Positions 9,024 to 18,630 of a stretch of DNA of 28,689 bases are shown here, piece after piece. The DNA is taken from the NCBI GenBank assembly GCA_013115125.1, contig JABANN010000443.1, positions 1 to 28,689 on the forward strand, in the 5' to 3' direction. The position numbers were made by a program, and so were the translations under genes. Under the pieces are notes generated by a model. It was not told the origin of the DNA and did no database searches. It was given only the letters and a program-made list of their open reading frames with translations. The DNA comes from Perkinsus olseni. Its lineage: Eukaryota; Perkinsozoa; Perkinsida. The stretch's first letter is position 1; each line of letters starts with the position of its first letter.

Positions 9024-11213
9024 CTAATGGGGCCCAATTAGCCTCGGCTGGGCCGCTTCATAGGCGTTCCAATCTCTCACCGGTTCACCAAAGTAACCGT
9101 AAATAGGGAAGGAGAGGTAGCAGAGGCCGACCAGAATCACCAACGCTTGGCCCACCAGGCAAGCCGCGCTCTTGTACGCTCTCGGCACCACTGGATGAGA
9201 ATTCACAACTTTCTTGAGGCCTTCACGGGCGTGCGATATGAAGAAGAGGATTCCGACGAGGTAGTAGCAGACCCAGAAAGGGTTGGAAAAAAGGTCGAAC
9301 TCCATCTTGTAAAGATCCTTGAAGTGGACAAGCTGGCAAGAGGTATCGTCACTGCTGCAGTAGAAGGGATACATCCACTTGGAGCGGAAGTAGTACTGAG
9401 GAGCGGCGGCCTCGCTGACGAAGCGGAACTGCATGAGATGGACAACAAGGAAGGCCAATAGGAAGACGCCCGAGATGGCCATCCACAGGCTGTCGATGCC
9501 CATGTTCATTCTCTTGAACTTGAAGGTCCTCACGAGAGCCACAGCGACGTGCATCAACCCACACAGCAGCAGATAGACTTCCACGGGCAGCATGAGAGTG
9601 CTCCATGGCACGGGATGGTTCAGGAAATAGCCATAGCCATTGAAGTGCGGGGCGCCAGCAAAGATATGCAGGTTCCCTAGACCGTGGACGACCGTGAAGA
9701 AGAGCAGGAAGGCGGCCGACCGGGTGAGGCCAGATTTATCATGAATAATTTTGTAGTTTTTAACACTGAAAATGGTGGCCAACACTTCGTAAAGGAGCAT
9801 CGCCACCAAGCTGACAATACCACCAACGGTTCGACAGACCTCATAGGATACCGAAGGCCCCAACGGACCAAACTTGCTCGCCGTGTTCCGGTCTTCTCTC
9901 CACCACTGGTTCAAAGCACCTCCGCCCTTGTCCAGCAGTGGTGCAGCTAAACTCGTCGTATCAGCGTTCGGTCGGGGAGCTCCCAGCTCTCCCACATAGT
10001 AAGCTTTACCGTACTTGGCCATAGTGCCTTCGGGGTGTATCATGTCAAACTGCTCAGTACCATCCCTACCGGCATAGGCCAGAATAGCCGCGACGCCTCC
10101 CGGATGTATCGGAAGCCACTTCGTCACATCGTAAACGGTACCGTCGATGATAATCCAACAATCACCCTCAGTGTTGTGCTTGGCGACCTCATCTTCATCA
10201 AGAACATCAGCAGCGGCCTCCTCGGTCTCGCCCAGAGCCACCGCTCCCAACTCGTACTTTTTGCCGTATTTTTCAATGGTATCAGCGGGGTGTATCATAT
10301 TCCACTCATCACTAGCGTCCTTGCCGGCGTAGGTGAGGATAACAGTCTCACCTCCGGGGTGCAGCGGCAACCAATCAGTGAGGTTGTAGACCATTCCATT
10401 AACGATGACCCAACAGTCTTTCTTCGAGTTATGCTTGGCCACCTCTTCTACAGTAAGGCCGGGCTCAGTGGTCCCTCCCATGGGTTCTCCCAACTTGCCC
10501 ACAATGTGCTTGGACCCGTACTGCTGTAACACTTCGAACGAGTGTATCATGTTCCACTCTTCCGTGGCGTCCTGACCAGCATACCTCAATATCGCCTCCG
10601 GTCCCCCTGGGTGCTCCGTCAAGAAGGGCGTGACGGCCAGTACGAAGCCGTTGACCACGACCCAGCAGTCCTCCTTGGTGTTGTGCTTTGCGACCTCGTC
10701 CATGCCAAGGCCGCCGCTCTTCTTGGCCTTCTTTTTCTTCCTTTTTTGCGGGACTTGTAGCTTTCCAAGCACGCACTGCGGACACGTCTCCTGTATGAGG
10801 GCCTTAGCATGCACTGTGTTGTACTCCAACGAGCAGTCAGTGCCACCGAAAGCCGAGATCGAGAGCTCTCCGCCCGGATGCTCCTTGAGGTACTCTGTGA
10901 CGTCAAGCACTTCACCGTTGATCACCACCCAACAGTCGTTAGGCGTCCTATGCCTGGCAACCTCCTCTATAGTGATGCCCTCACTGAGCTTGCCCACTAC
11001 GAGGTCCTTGTGGTGCTCCATCACGCCACTACTGTGCACTGTGTTGAACTCCAATGAGCAGTCGGCTCCGGCGAAGGCCGTTATAGCGAGAGATCCCCCG
11101 GGATGGCTCGGCAGGTACTTAGTGCAGTCAATGACATCACCGTTGACCACGATCCAACAGTCGTCAGGCCGGTTGTGTTTCCTCACCTGTTCAAGGGTGA
11201 ATGAACGTGACAT
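9024..11213 (-). CDS. Five-domain cytochrome b5 / diheme cytochrome b membrane protein
   Basis: This is a 729-residue intronless frame. I place the start at the ATG at 11213; upstream in frame there is no further ATG before a TAA near 11268. It has five cytochrome b5 domains, with heme His pairs H37/H60, H112/H135, H201/H224, H285/H308 and H370/H393, each 23 apart. A Lys-rich linker (about 157-165) separates domains 2 and 3. The anchor (about 450-710) has the same hydrophobic helices as the gene at 1-2079, with histidines H510, H555, H592 and H661 at identical spacing (45, 37, 69). A 51-residue block around [14 protein letters not shown] is identical to that gene. There is no flavoprotein, signal peptide or other catalytic domain. 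The inferred role is quinol or b-heme electron transfer to a partner via b5 domains. The b5 domains are more divergent from each other than those of gene 1, so the array is older or less homogenised. Confidence 0.85.
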   Translation of the reverse strand: MSRSFTLEQVRKHNRPDDCWIVVNGDVIDCTKYLPSHPGGSLAITAFAGADCSLEFNTVHSSGVMEHHKDLVVGKLSEGITIEEVARHRTPNDCWVVINGEVLDVTEYLKEHPGGELSISAFGGTDCSLEYNTVHAKALIQETCPQCVLGKLQVPQKRKKKKAKKSGGLGMDEVAKHNTKEDCWVVVNGFVLAVTPFLTEHPGGPEAILRYAGQDATEEWNMIHSFEVLQQYGSKHIVGKLGEPMGGTTEPGLTVEEVAKHNSKKDCWVIVNGMVYNLTDWLPLHPGGETVILTYAGKDASDEWNMIHPADTIEKYGKKYELGAVALGETEEAAADVLDEDEVAKHNTEGDCWIIIDGTVYDVTKWLPIHPGGVAAILAYAGRDGTEQFDMIHPEGTMAKYGKAYYVGELGAPRPNADTTSLAAPLLDKGGGALNQWWREDRNTASKFGPLGPSVSYEVCRTVGGIVSLVAMLLYEVLATIFSVKNYKIIHDKSGLTRSAAFLLFFTVVHGLGNLHIFAGAPHFNGYGYFLNHPVPWSTLMLPVEVYLLLCGLMHVAVALVRTFKFKRMNMGIDSLWMAISGVFLLAFLVVHLMQFRFVSEAAAPQYYFRSKWMYPFYCSSDDTSCQLVHFKDLYKMEFDLFSNPFWVCYYLVGILFFISHAREGLKKVVNSHPVVPRAYKSAACLVGQALVILVGLCYLSFPIYGYFGEPVRDWNAYEAAQPRLIGPH

Positions 11214-12027
11214 GATCAACAACGTGACATCGACGAACTCTAGTACAGAGAAACACGTTTAGGTAAAAAGCGCACGCCGTAATAATCGATATAGATGCTG
11301 CGCAATTTTCGTGAAAAGCTAAGATGAAGGGGGGCTGTTTTTAGTCGGGATCAGTAGTGGTTTTGGGAGGCGGCTATGACTTGGACTATAGCTCAGCATC
11401 CATTCGGTGTCTTGCTGGCCATCGGATGTCATTTAAACGACCCATCGTGAGAGCCGCTGTTGCTGCTGCTGCTGCTCGTTTGCTGCATGCGTAATGTTCG
11501 GTCCACCTGTTAGAAGACTGGCTGATTGAGAACACAACGCTCGGCTCTCGCCCTGTGGAATTAACGCTTCTTCGTTCTCTCTCAAAGTCCACGCAAGGCG
11601 AGAAGGCGGGCAACATCTTTCTAACTAGTCCTTTTCGGGGGCCGGAGTCTTAGCTATGCACGCATGCACAAGAGGTCTAGCGCATAATGAGTAACAGGAA
11701 TCCAATCTTCCATCTGTCGATGTTACTTAGCTTCAGCGTAGCTTCTTATAGACAGGATCAGCGATTAGAATATTACACACTATCAAGGTTACCCTCCCTA
11801 CTGGCAGTCAGCGCTTAGCGAGGAGGATGGTGCTCATTGTGAGTACAGCAATGGTAAATCAGGTCAGGCCGACTGGAGAGGACTGCAGTTTGAAGCTGCA
11901 CCCAACGCTAAACTGAAGACCAAGTTCATCGTTTGCCCTGAGCGAAAAGGCCACCGGGACGCGTCCACCAGCGACTTGTATGCTACTCTTTGATAGTACC
12001 CGAGCTGATAAATCTTTTACATCATCA
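11214..12027. other. Region upstream of the five-b5 gene
   Basis: No supported gene is present. A short GCT run lies at about 11456-11476. Promoter elements could not be identified by eye. Confidence 0.4.
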
Positions 12028-12070
12028 TGAGGCCCGTAACTAGAGCATGATGCTCTAGTTACGGGCCTCA
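12028..12070. repeat. Perfect inverted repeat, 20-bp arms with 3-nt loop
   Basis: The left arm 12028-12047 (tgaggcccgtaactagagca) is the exact reverse complement of 12051-12070, separated by tga. Such a hairpin could be a foldback remnant of two terminal inverted repeats, a hairpin RNA or a replication-derived palindrome. No target duplication is evident at its edges. Confidence 0.9.
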
Positions 12071-12142
12071 AAAACCTCTATGGGAGTCTCGGCGCAACTA
12101 CTCACATTCGGAGAAGAAATGGAGGTTCGTGGAGTTTCCTGA

Positions 12143-12433
12143 TGGCACTGGCGCGATTCGCGCCGCGCGAATCCCCTTGACGACGTTGATGCTTCGACTT
12201 TACAAGGAAAATTGAACGCTCTCACTGTGGCGGTTGGGAAATTGAGAATGAAATCTGAGAAGAGTTTGATGCGACTTGTGAATCAGTTTGTGAAAGATAC
12301 CTGTGCGGATGCGCTCAAGATTTTGTGGAGGGAATATCCTACATTGGAAGAGCTCTGCATAAAACATCGCGACACCTCGGAGGAAGTCATTTCTGCTGCT
12401 AACAACCGAGATTGGGAATTTAAAAAAGTTTAG
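12143..12433 (+). CDS. Possible exon, unknown protein
   Basis: An open plus-strand stretch ends at TAG 12431-12433. Its last 70 codons have a balanced, helical composition (for example ADALKILWREYPTLEELCIK). Upstream it is closed by a TGA at 12140-12142, and no start codon or convincing acceptor was found. It may be an exon of a decayed or unresolved gene. No family was recognised. Confidence 0.2.
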   Translation, partial: WHWRDSRRANPLDDVDASTLQGKLNALTVAVGKLRMKSEKSLMRLVNQFVKDTCADALKILWREYPTLEELCIKHRDTSEEVISAANNRDWEFKKV

Positions 12434-13383
12434 TATAGAGGGCAACGTTATACCAGAGTTCGCCGGCTAGTGCATGCGTGAACACCAAGCTGTATTTACG
12501 CTTGCATTTCGTACCTCTTAAACGACTTAGTGTCGAACAGATGTCCCACGGTAATGATGTTATGTACTGGTTGTGTATGCCTTGTGTCTATTGAAGTCTC
12601 AATGGGAGCCAATATGAACTGCTCCAATAAAGCTGAGATGATGGATACCCCGCCGCGGTGCATCTAAGTGCCAGCAGCTGAGGAGGCGCCTCGGCGACTG
12701 ACGGCATTAGACACGCTCTGAATGCATCCGGTGAGAGTGGTAACCCGCGATTACAGCTGACTCTAACGAAGAAGCAAATGAAAATGGTATTACGAGACCG
12801 CTATGCCACATGCAATCATGAGGCCACTATGCCACCTGGCGTGAGAACAGATTCTCATGGGGGGGGCAATAATCACCACTCGCTGAAGTGGCTTGAGATT
12901 CCTCGTACAGATGAAATCAGGATCGATTGGGACGCGACCAGACTTAACTGATACAAAAAACTCTAACACAACTTCCATAGGGCATGAACACTCCGCACGA
13001 AACACGATGAGGAAAACAGTACACTCAAATTAACGGCATTGAAGATGGGAGTTTTACAGCTCAGTATTCGCAGGTGGTGCCTGAGAGGTCCAAGACACAG
13101 CAGGCCGACCAATGATAAGGCGTTCCTATTATAAAGAAGTCGGATAAATATCTATACCGAAGCTGTCAGTGTCGCTCAGAAGTTGCGGACGAGTGGTTGG
13201 CCATTCCGTCGGTACCCGTGGTCTCGTGGTTGATCTCCGTATTCCAGCTTCGGCAAGTTGTCGCTCCTCGAGAGAGTTCAAGGGCTCGCTTCGACCGACG
13301 GGGAAGTACTGCTTCTGTTGATACTCGACACTGATCAAAGATAAGGTGGCTTCATGACAGGGATGACGTGCCACCGAGGGAAC
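12434..13383. other. Intergenic region, nothing recognised
   Basis: Only short frames with biased composition occur here. No repeats or RNA genes were seen. The region lies downstream of the MESD-like gene on the minus strand. Confidence 0.4.
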
Positions 13384-14355
13384 TCACAAGTCAGTTTCAG
13401 GCTGCTCCAGTACGAAGTGTTTAATATCATTGACCTCACCCTGGTCGGTTGCGACCATCAAGATTCTTCCGGGGTCGAAGGAATATCTGAGTATCTTTCC
13501 ACTCCAGCGCTCCTTTCCAGGAATTCGTTTAACTGACGCGGCGTAGGATTGGCCGACAAGGCATCGGTGTCGACCGCTAAGATCTGCCGCACGCTCGCAT
13601 GCGAGAAACGGTGGATAAGATCGGACTGACTCATTCGCATGGTGACTACGGGCGACGAGAACCAGGAACAGCTCGAGCGAAGCTCTGGTCCAGAGGACCT
13701 TCGTTCAAATGCATGATCCTCGCTCCTGCGATATGGGGCGCCTTTCTGAACTTATCACTCTCAAGCATGTTGCATCAATATCATCATCATCCAGGTCTTC
13801 TAGAACCAACGTAAAGTGAACCGAATCAGCCAGCGGTCGGGGGTACCGCAGCGGTACTACCGCTGATTCGCTTACACATTGACTTTAGACAGCCCACCAA
13901 GGGTGAGTCTAGTCTTCCAGTCCGCCGCCAATTTGTCAGTCCCGGGTTTGCGATGCTCCAAGGACCAGCTCTGACTAGCGGCATCCACAATCAAACTTCC
14001 GGCGGTAACTCACCAATTTGAGCGTCACAAAGGTCATTTGCGTTTGCCCGGCTGTCGCTTGAGCCAAGTAATCATGAGGATCGATCGATGTCTTCTTTTT
14101 CTTCTTCGCTCCGCTGATGCCCTGAAGCCTTCGAATTCAACGGCACCTGCCTCCCGCCTGCACCTTCTCCTGCCGTCTCAGTTCTTCCCGAAAGGCGTAT
14201 GATACGTCATTATACATCTCTTCTGGATCATCCACTTCGCCCACGTCCAATTCCTCGAGGTCCTTTTTGGCGTCGATTATCAGCATTTCCCGCTCATAAC
14301 CGACCACAACAGAAACGATGATGATAAGTAGCAGAGTGAAGCCTCTCGGGTGCAT
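13384..14355 (-). CDS. MESD/Boca-like ER chaperone, four exons
   Basis: Proposed exons are 14164-14355, 14014-14121, 13876-13970 and 13384-13486. The first two introns are 42 nt (14122-14163) and 43 nt (13971-14013), both phase 0. The third is 389 nt (13487-13875, donor GTAAGC, acceptor CTCAG). All joins keep the frame and give 165 residues. The start was chosen because MHPRGFTLLLIIIVSVVVG is a clean signal peptide; an in-frame ATG exists 38 codons upstream at 14469. The mature part is acidic near the N-terminus (about 29-45) and has a short Lys run (about 69-73). The segments QTQMTFVTLKL, ADWKTRL and FDPGRILMVATDQG...IKHFVLEQ follow the order of the MESD core (MMFVTV, LWQGSL, DRAIFMLRDG...KDFL). 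MESD assists folding of LDL-receptor-type proteins in the ER. The assignment rests on remembered family sequence and on splicing I predicted. Confidence 0.55.
13822..13870. repeat. Foldback inside the long intron
   Basis: The 9-bp arms cgaatcagc (13822-13830) and gctgattcg (13862-13870) face each other. Inside lies a 17-nt palindrome (13849-13865) with 8-bp arms around one base. The structure begins 6 nt inside the donor end of the 389-nt intron of the minus-strand gene, so it may mark an insertion that lengthened this intron. Confidence 0.65.
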
Positions 14356-15580
14356 CAAAACCGGCGGGAAAGAGCTGCGAACGGGAATTTGCACAAAGGG
14401 GGTGGTCACGGAATTCTCAAATAGGGTTCCCAGTTGGTGAACGTATATCCTGTGATCTTGATGAGACATGTACGAACACGATGGCTGCCGGAAGCAGAGC
14501 TTTTTACATGGCTAGAGGCTCAATTAACGGCCGACAAACCCAGAGCGGGGATTCTGGCGCGAGACCCTCCAAAGGCATCTTGGTGGGTAGGGAAGGAAGA
14601 CTGCAGTGCGGCAAACGCCATGGTGCATACTAGCATGCAAGCCGGGGACGAACACAAGGCTTAACCGTACGACGCAGCTCTCGATGTGGGTGGGGACATC
14701 TATCGGCTCGACGCCGGGCCGCGCACGAGCATTATGGGACTCAGCTGGAAAACCATGGTGACATAGCAGGATGTCTTGCACAATGTTTGTGCAAGTTGAA
14801 CACATCATTTACGCTGCACTGGACGGTGACTGCTGAGTCCTCTCCTGTGCAAGCACGAGAAAACGCAATCAGTCTGTTACAGTGGCATAGGACTGTGCTG
14901 TTGTCTACTTTGAGTATTTCTGGCGCTAGCATTTTTTTATTTCGGCCAGGTGTGATCGTACCAGGGCTGTGAATCACAAACTGTGGTCCAGCCGACCACC
15001 GGTCGCATTGACCGTTGTAGTCACCGACGGAGAGTCCGCCTTTTGCCAGCCCTGTCGTGAGACAGTGTTGCCCGGGCCACCTGCCTTGCGGCGGGGGGTG
15101 TTCGGACTGCAGGCCCGCTTGTCGCACCGAGGTTCTCCCACCAAGATTCGAACCTGGGGGGACTGCGTGTTAACCACGTGTTCTCCCCATTACGCTTTTT
15201 AGGTGGTGGCGCTAGTATCTTGGCGTCTATATTCACGCTGGTAGATGACTTTATCAGTGCTATTGTGGATAGAATCTTGGGAGTCCGCTCAACCGTTTAC
15301 TTGAGTTCCCTAATGGTTAACACTCATGGAGGCCACTGAGTGGAGTTAGAGACTCCAGAGTCGGAGGACGCAGAACAAAAATCCTGAATAATTAACAGAA
15401 AAACTGATCTCAGATACACCCTTGACGACGAGTGTGAAATCGAATAAGTCGACGATAACGGATCAACGAAACGCCTGTGGCGATGTTGAGGATAATAAAG
15501 GGGCTTACTGAAATGAGCCGTGAAAAAGGATAAGTGGTAAGAGACTTGAGTTATATGCTCCGTACCGGGAAGTGCTCGCT
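14356..15580. other. Intergenic region upstream of the MESD-like gene
   Basis: Apart from the tRNA-like segment listed separately, only overlapping short frames occur. The largest, 14741-15127 on the minus strand, has no recognisable domain and partly overlaps that segment. Confidence 0.35.
15132..15195 (-). other. tRNA-like segment (Val-AAC-like), probably degenerate
   Basis: The minus strand contains a perfect B box, ggttcgaatc (15145-15154), in a T arm with a five-pair stem (ccagg/cttgg) around ttcgaat. Upstream, ttaacacgcag resembles the anticodon region of tRNA-Val(AAC), and taatggggagaacacg resembles its D region shortened by a few bases. The anticodon stem and the acceptor stem do not pair properly, so a functional tRNA is unlikely. 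It could be a tRNA pseudogene or the head of a tRNA-derived SINE. Confidence 0.3.
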
Positions 15581-17173
15581 TCAATGCAGGCTGGCAGCAG
15601 CTCCAAGGACAAGCGTGTTTATGCCGCTATCCTTATTGGCTATCTTGAAGAAACCGTGGTCACCCCAGTTCTTATTCCAGTAGTCCTCGCCTTGGTAATT
15701 GCCCCAACCAAGTATCTTAACAGCATGCCCACCAAGATACTCACCATAAGTATGCTTGTAGACACCGTGCTTGTAGGTTGGAAAGTCTGCGTATACATCA
15801 AAAGCCGCTGATACCTACGCACAGGGGAGATTTTAAATCGTCAACAGAAAGATACCTCGCGTACCGGGCCGTTGGTCATGATTTCCCTCTTAATGCTGTC
15901 CGTGTTGTAGAATTGCGTCGGGTTCAAATCATCGGTGAAGTGACGATCCCTGCAGACGACAAGTGGTGCCAATAAAACCGGGTGCTCTCTGGACTACTCT
16001 TTAAATGGGGTTCGATACTTATCATTGGGGCAACTGGTCGCGCATGAAGGTGTTTTATACATAACCTAATAAGGCGACACCGAAAAATGACGACTCAGCA
16101 ACGCCCTTTTCCCCCCACTTCCGGACAGGCGCGATAGTTAGCGCCTCCGAGGAGGTGGTTGCACGGACGGAAATCATAAGGCCAGCAACCAGCGTACTCG
16201 TTCATAAATACGGACGGGGTGAAATCGTCACCTGGAGCAGAAGAATGGAGAACGGTGAAGTGAAGAAATCATTACCAGTGACTAATCCGACCAAAAATAG
16301 CCACTTCCATGAAGAAGTTGGATTGCCTCCAAGACACCCAAGAGCGCTGAAATCATGTAAGCTCACTCAACTTGCGGGAGCGAATGGCTGGGTTATGTCT
16401 TACAAGCAGCCGTTCAAGAGGTTACAGCAGGCGAGCATGTGGCCAGGAGAGAGCAGATCTTTGAATTGCCCTCCTGACTTGATACAGAGACGATCGTTGA
16501 AGGCCTCGACGGTACCGAAGGCCCAGCAGCTACCGCAGGCTGATTGATCTCTGGAAGATGAGATAGAATTGGTTAGAGGGAATGGGTATCATCTACCTGA
16601 CATGGCCGATGACGTCCTCGCACTCTTTGAACCCATCGCGTGCGTCGAAGCTGTCTGGCAGGTCTAGTAGATCTTCTGGGGGATAGATCTTCTCCTTCAG
16701 CTGCTCAGTCCCGTTCATGAATGTCCCACATAGAATCTTCACGTCGCCAATTGAGGCTCCTGAGGGTAACCAGCTGCCTGACTGTCTCGCCTAGACATAC
16801 TTCCCGCTTACCGTAGAACCTTCCCTGCTCGGTAGATGCAGTCCATGTATTCTGCTTAGAGTTGATCTCATCGACGAGGCTTTGCATAATGGCCGGTCTG
16901 GTCTCGTCGTAGAGGTCGCCCATCTTATCGGAGGACATGAACTCGGACTTGGCCTGCAGCTCTTTCTTGAAGCGACTAAAATGCTGAGCTTCTTCCTCGG
17001 GAGTGTACACCAAGGCTGAGGAATGGCGGGTAGGAAGAACCCTAGTCAAGTTCGACCTCACTTCTCTGAGCCTTGAGATCATCGAAGATGCTTCTTAGTT
17101 CTTTCGCAGCAGAAGCTGATATGAGGTAGAATACCAAGGCGATAACCGCCGAGAGACGCGAGGGATGTGCCAT
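15581..17173 (-). CDS. Cathepsin B-like protease copy A, catalytic Asn region missing
   Basis: This is a papain-family (C1A) cathepsin B-like protein. Exons are 17062-17173, 16812-17015, 16597-16759, 16404-16550, 16276-16346, 16119-16231, 15998-16065, 15865-15949 and 15581-15814. All eight introns (44-57 nt) are GT-AG, and the joined frame is open, giving 398 residues. Residues 1-23 are a signal peptide. The propeptide follows, then [13 protein letters not shown] with the nucleophile Cys168, a GCLGGNP motif, and [12 protein letters not shown] with the catalytic His near 351. Where the sister copies read [13 protein letters not shown], this copy reads WNKNWGD. An in-frame loss of six residues removes the NSW motif with the catalytic Asn. 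DCGI near the end is DSGI here. The protein is probably secreted or lysosomal and may be an inactive or weak protease. It lies in inverted orientation to the other two copies. Confidence 0.8.
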
Positions 17174-18620
17174 TCAGCGACTGGCGAGTTCAAACACCTG
17201 CTCGGCAGTAGTAATGGAAAGCCGTAACTCCAGCACGTCCATGCAGTGGTGTGACGAATCGAATCAGCAAGTCCTTGAGTTCAGGTTTAAGCTTTCCGAC
17301 GGGCTTTGGCGCCGCTTAAGAACTCCGTCACGTCGCCGTCCGCAGGCACTCAGCTGTCTACCAATTACGTCAGCTTCCGCCACGATAAAACTCTCTGTTG
17401 GCTGATAATGAGCATGAGAGGAGCAATGAAACTTTGTTTACGGGAGACTGTCTGAAAGCTGTGAGGTGGTCCGGCGAGGGTTCGAAGCGTTTAGGTTGCG
17501 TGGACGGGAGGAACGGACAGGTGCCACGTGGAAGAAAGGAACAAATATCATACGTAGAAGAGACAACCGCTGTCCCGCAAGAACGGGCTGGATACAGTAA
17601 CGCAACTCATATGTGCTTTACGGCCAATCGACCACACGATCGGTGCTGTTCCACCGTTACTGCGAGAACGACTCTCAAAGTTTCTCACAAAACTTCGGCC
17701 AGACCTGTATGATCTCATGGAAGACGCTTGCTTTGAAGAGGACGTAAGGAAAAGTTCGTATCGGTGACGCTGAGGACCCTCGCACGAATCAACATGACTG
17801 GTGAGAGCCTAGAGGATTGCGTGGTTAGCTCAGGTCTCGGGAGGGCTCCTTGTGAGTGAGACGATGAAGAGAGCTGATGGCTGGAAACCAAGCTGGTTTA
17901 ACCAACGTCTAACCCTAGCCACGCCGATGAGTTATGAAACGACAGCACGTGGGTTGCACGCTCGTACACGGTCCGTGTAACATGCAGAACCACCCTGACG
18001 ACGAGTTCCTGACGAGTGTGGGTCTGAGTCTGCCCGGGTTATTTGTTTCATATTTGGCCTCTTCGGTTCACAGCTTCTCTTATCACCTCTGTATTTTAAG
18101 GAGTGTACGGGCCTCTCGCTCGGATCTGCGCGTGCTACATTAACACCCTTGATTCAAGAACCTCGAACGGCCAACTGGGCCAGTTGAACTGGCTTCGTGG
18201 CCCCTGGGGCCTAGGCGATCGAGCATTTCGATTCGAGATTGTTTGTCACTGTGAACAAACGTGCTCAACTGCTCACTGGTTCCCGAATCCCGAATTTGAA
18301 TTGACCTCGCCCAGACCCCCAGAGTGGGATGACCATCTTCGCAAAGCTCAGCGACGGATATGTCCTGTGCGTGACAATGCCGATCCCTTCAACGTATCTT
18401 TCGCCGAAACGGCTTTGGCGGAACCATGGCCGGTTCGGAAACTCAGGATCGCCATGAAATCAACTCGAGTACGATTTCGGAGCAAAATCATGTGTCTCTA
18501 CCTTTCCATCACTGCGCTATGAGTCATGGCCCATGGCCACTATAGCGGCAGAATAGATCCCCACAACTAGCTGCAAACCGCGAATATATAGCTATGTCAG
18601 GCAAGGGTTGAGTCCCAAGG
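17174..18620. other. Region upstream of cathepsin copy A, no supported gene
   Basis: Plus-strand frames at 17398-17712 and 18103-18522 are open for 104 and 139 codons, but both begin at non-ATG codons and neither has a recognisable domain or short-intron extension. No RNA gene was seen. Confidence 0.35.
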
Positions 18621-18630
18621 ATGAGCAACT

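Noticed and set aside
11214-11222. An N-terminal extension of the five-b5 protein from a TTG codon at 11222
   Set aside because: A eukaryotic gene is expected to start at ATG; the first in-frame ATG is at 11213 and leads straight into the first b5 domain.
11456-11476. Short GCT trinucleotide run
   Set aside because: It has too few repeats to be notable and is not in a supported coding frame.
14056-14065. ttggctcaag on the minus strand, matching the end of the dinoflagellate/Perkinsus spliced leader
   Set aside because: It lies inside a coding exon of the MESD-like gene (Leu-Ala-Gln codons) and the rest of the leader is absent, so it is taken as coincidence.
18103-18522. Plus-strand frame of 139 codons
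   Set aside because: It begins at GTG, shows no recognisable domain and has no splice support.
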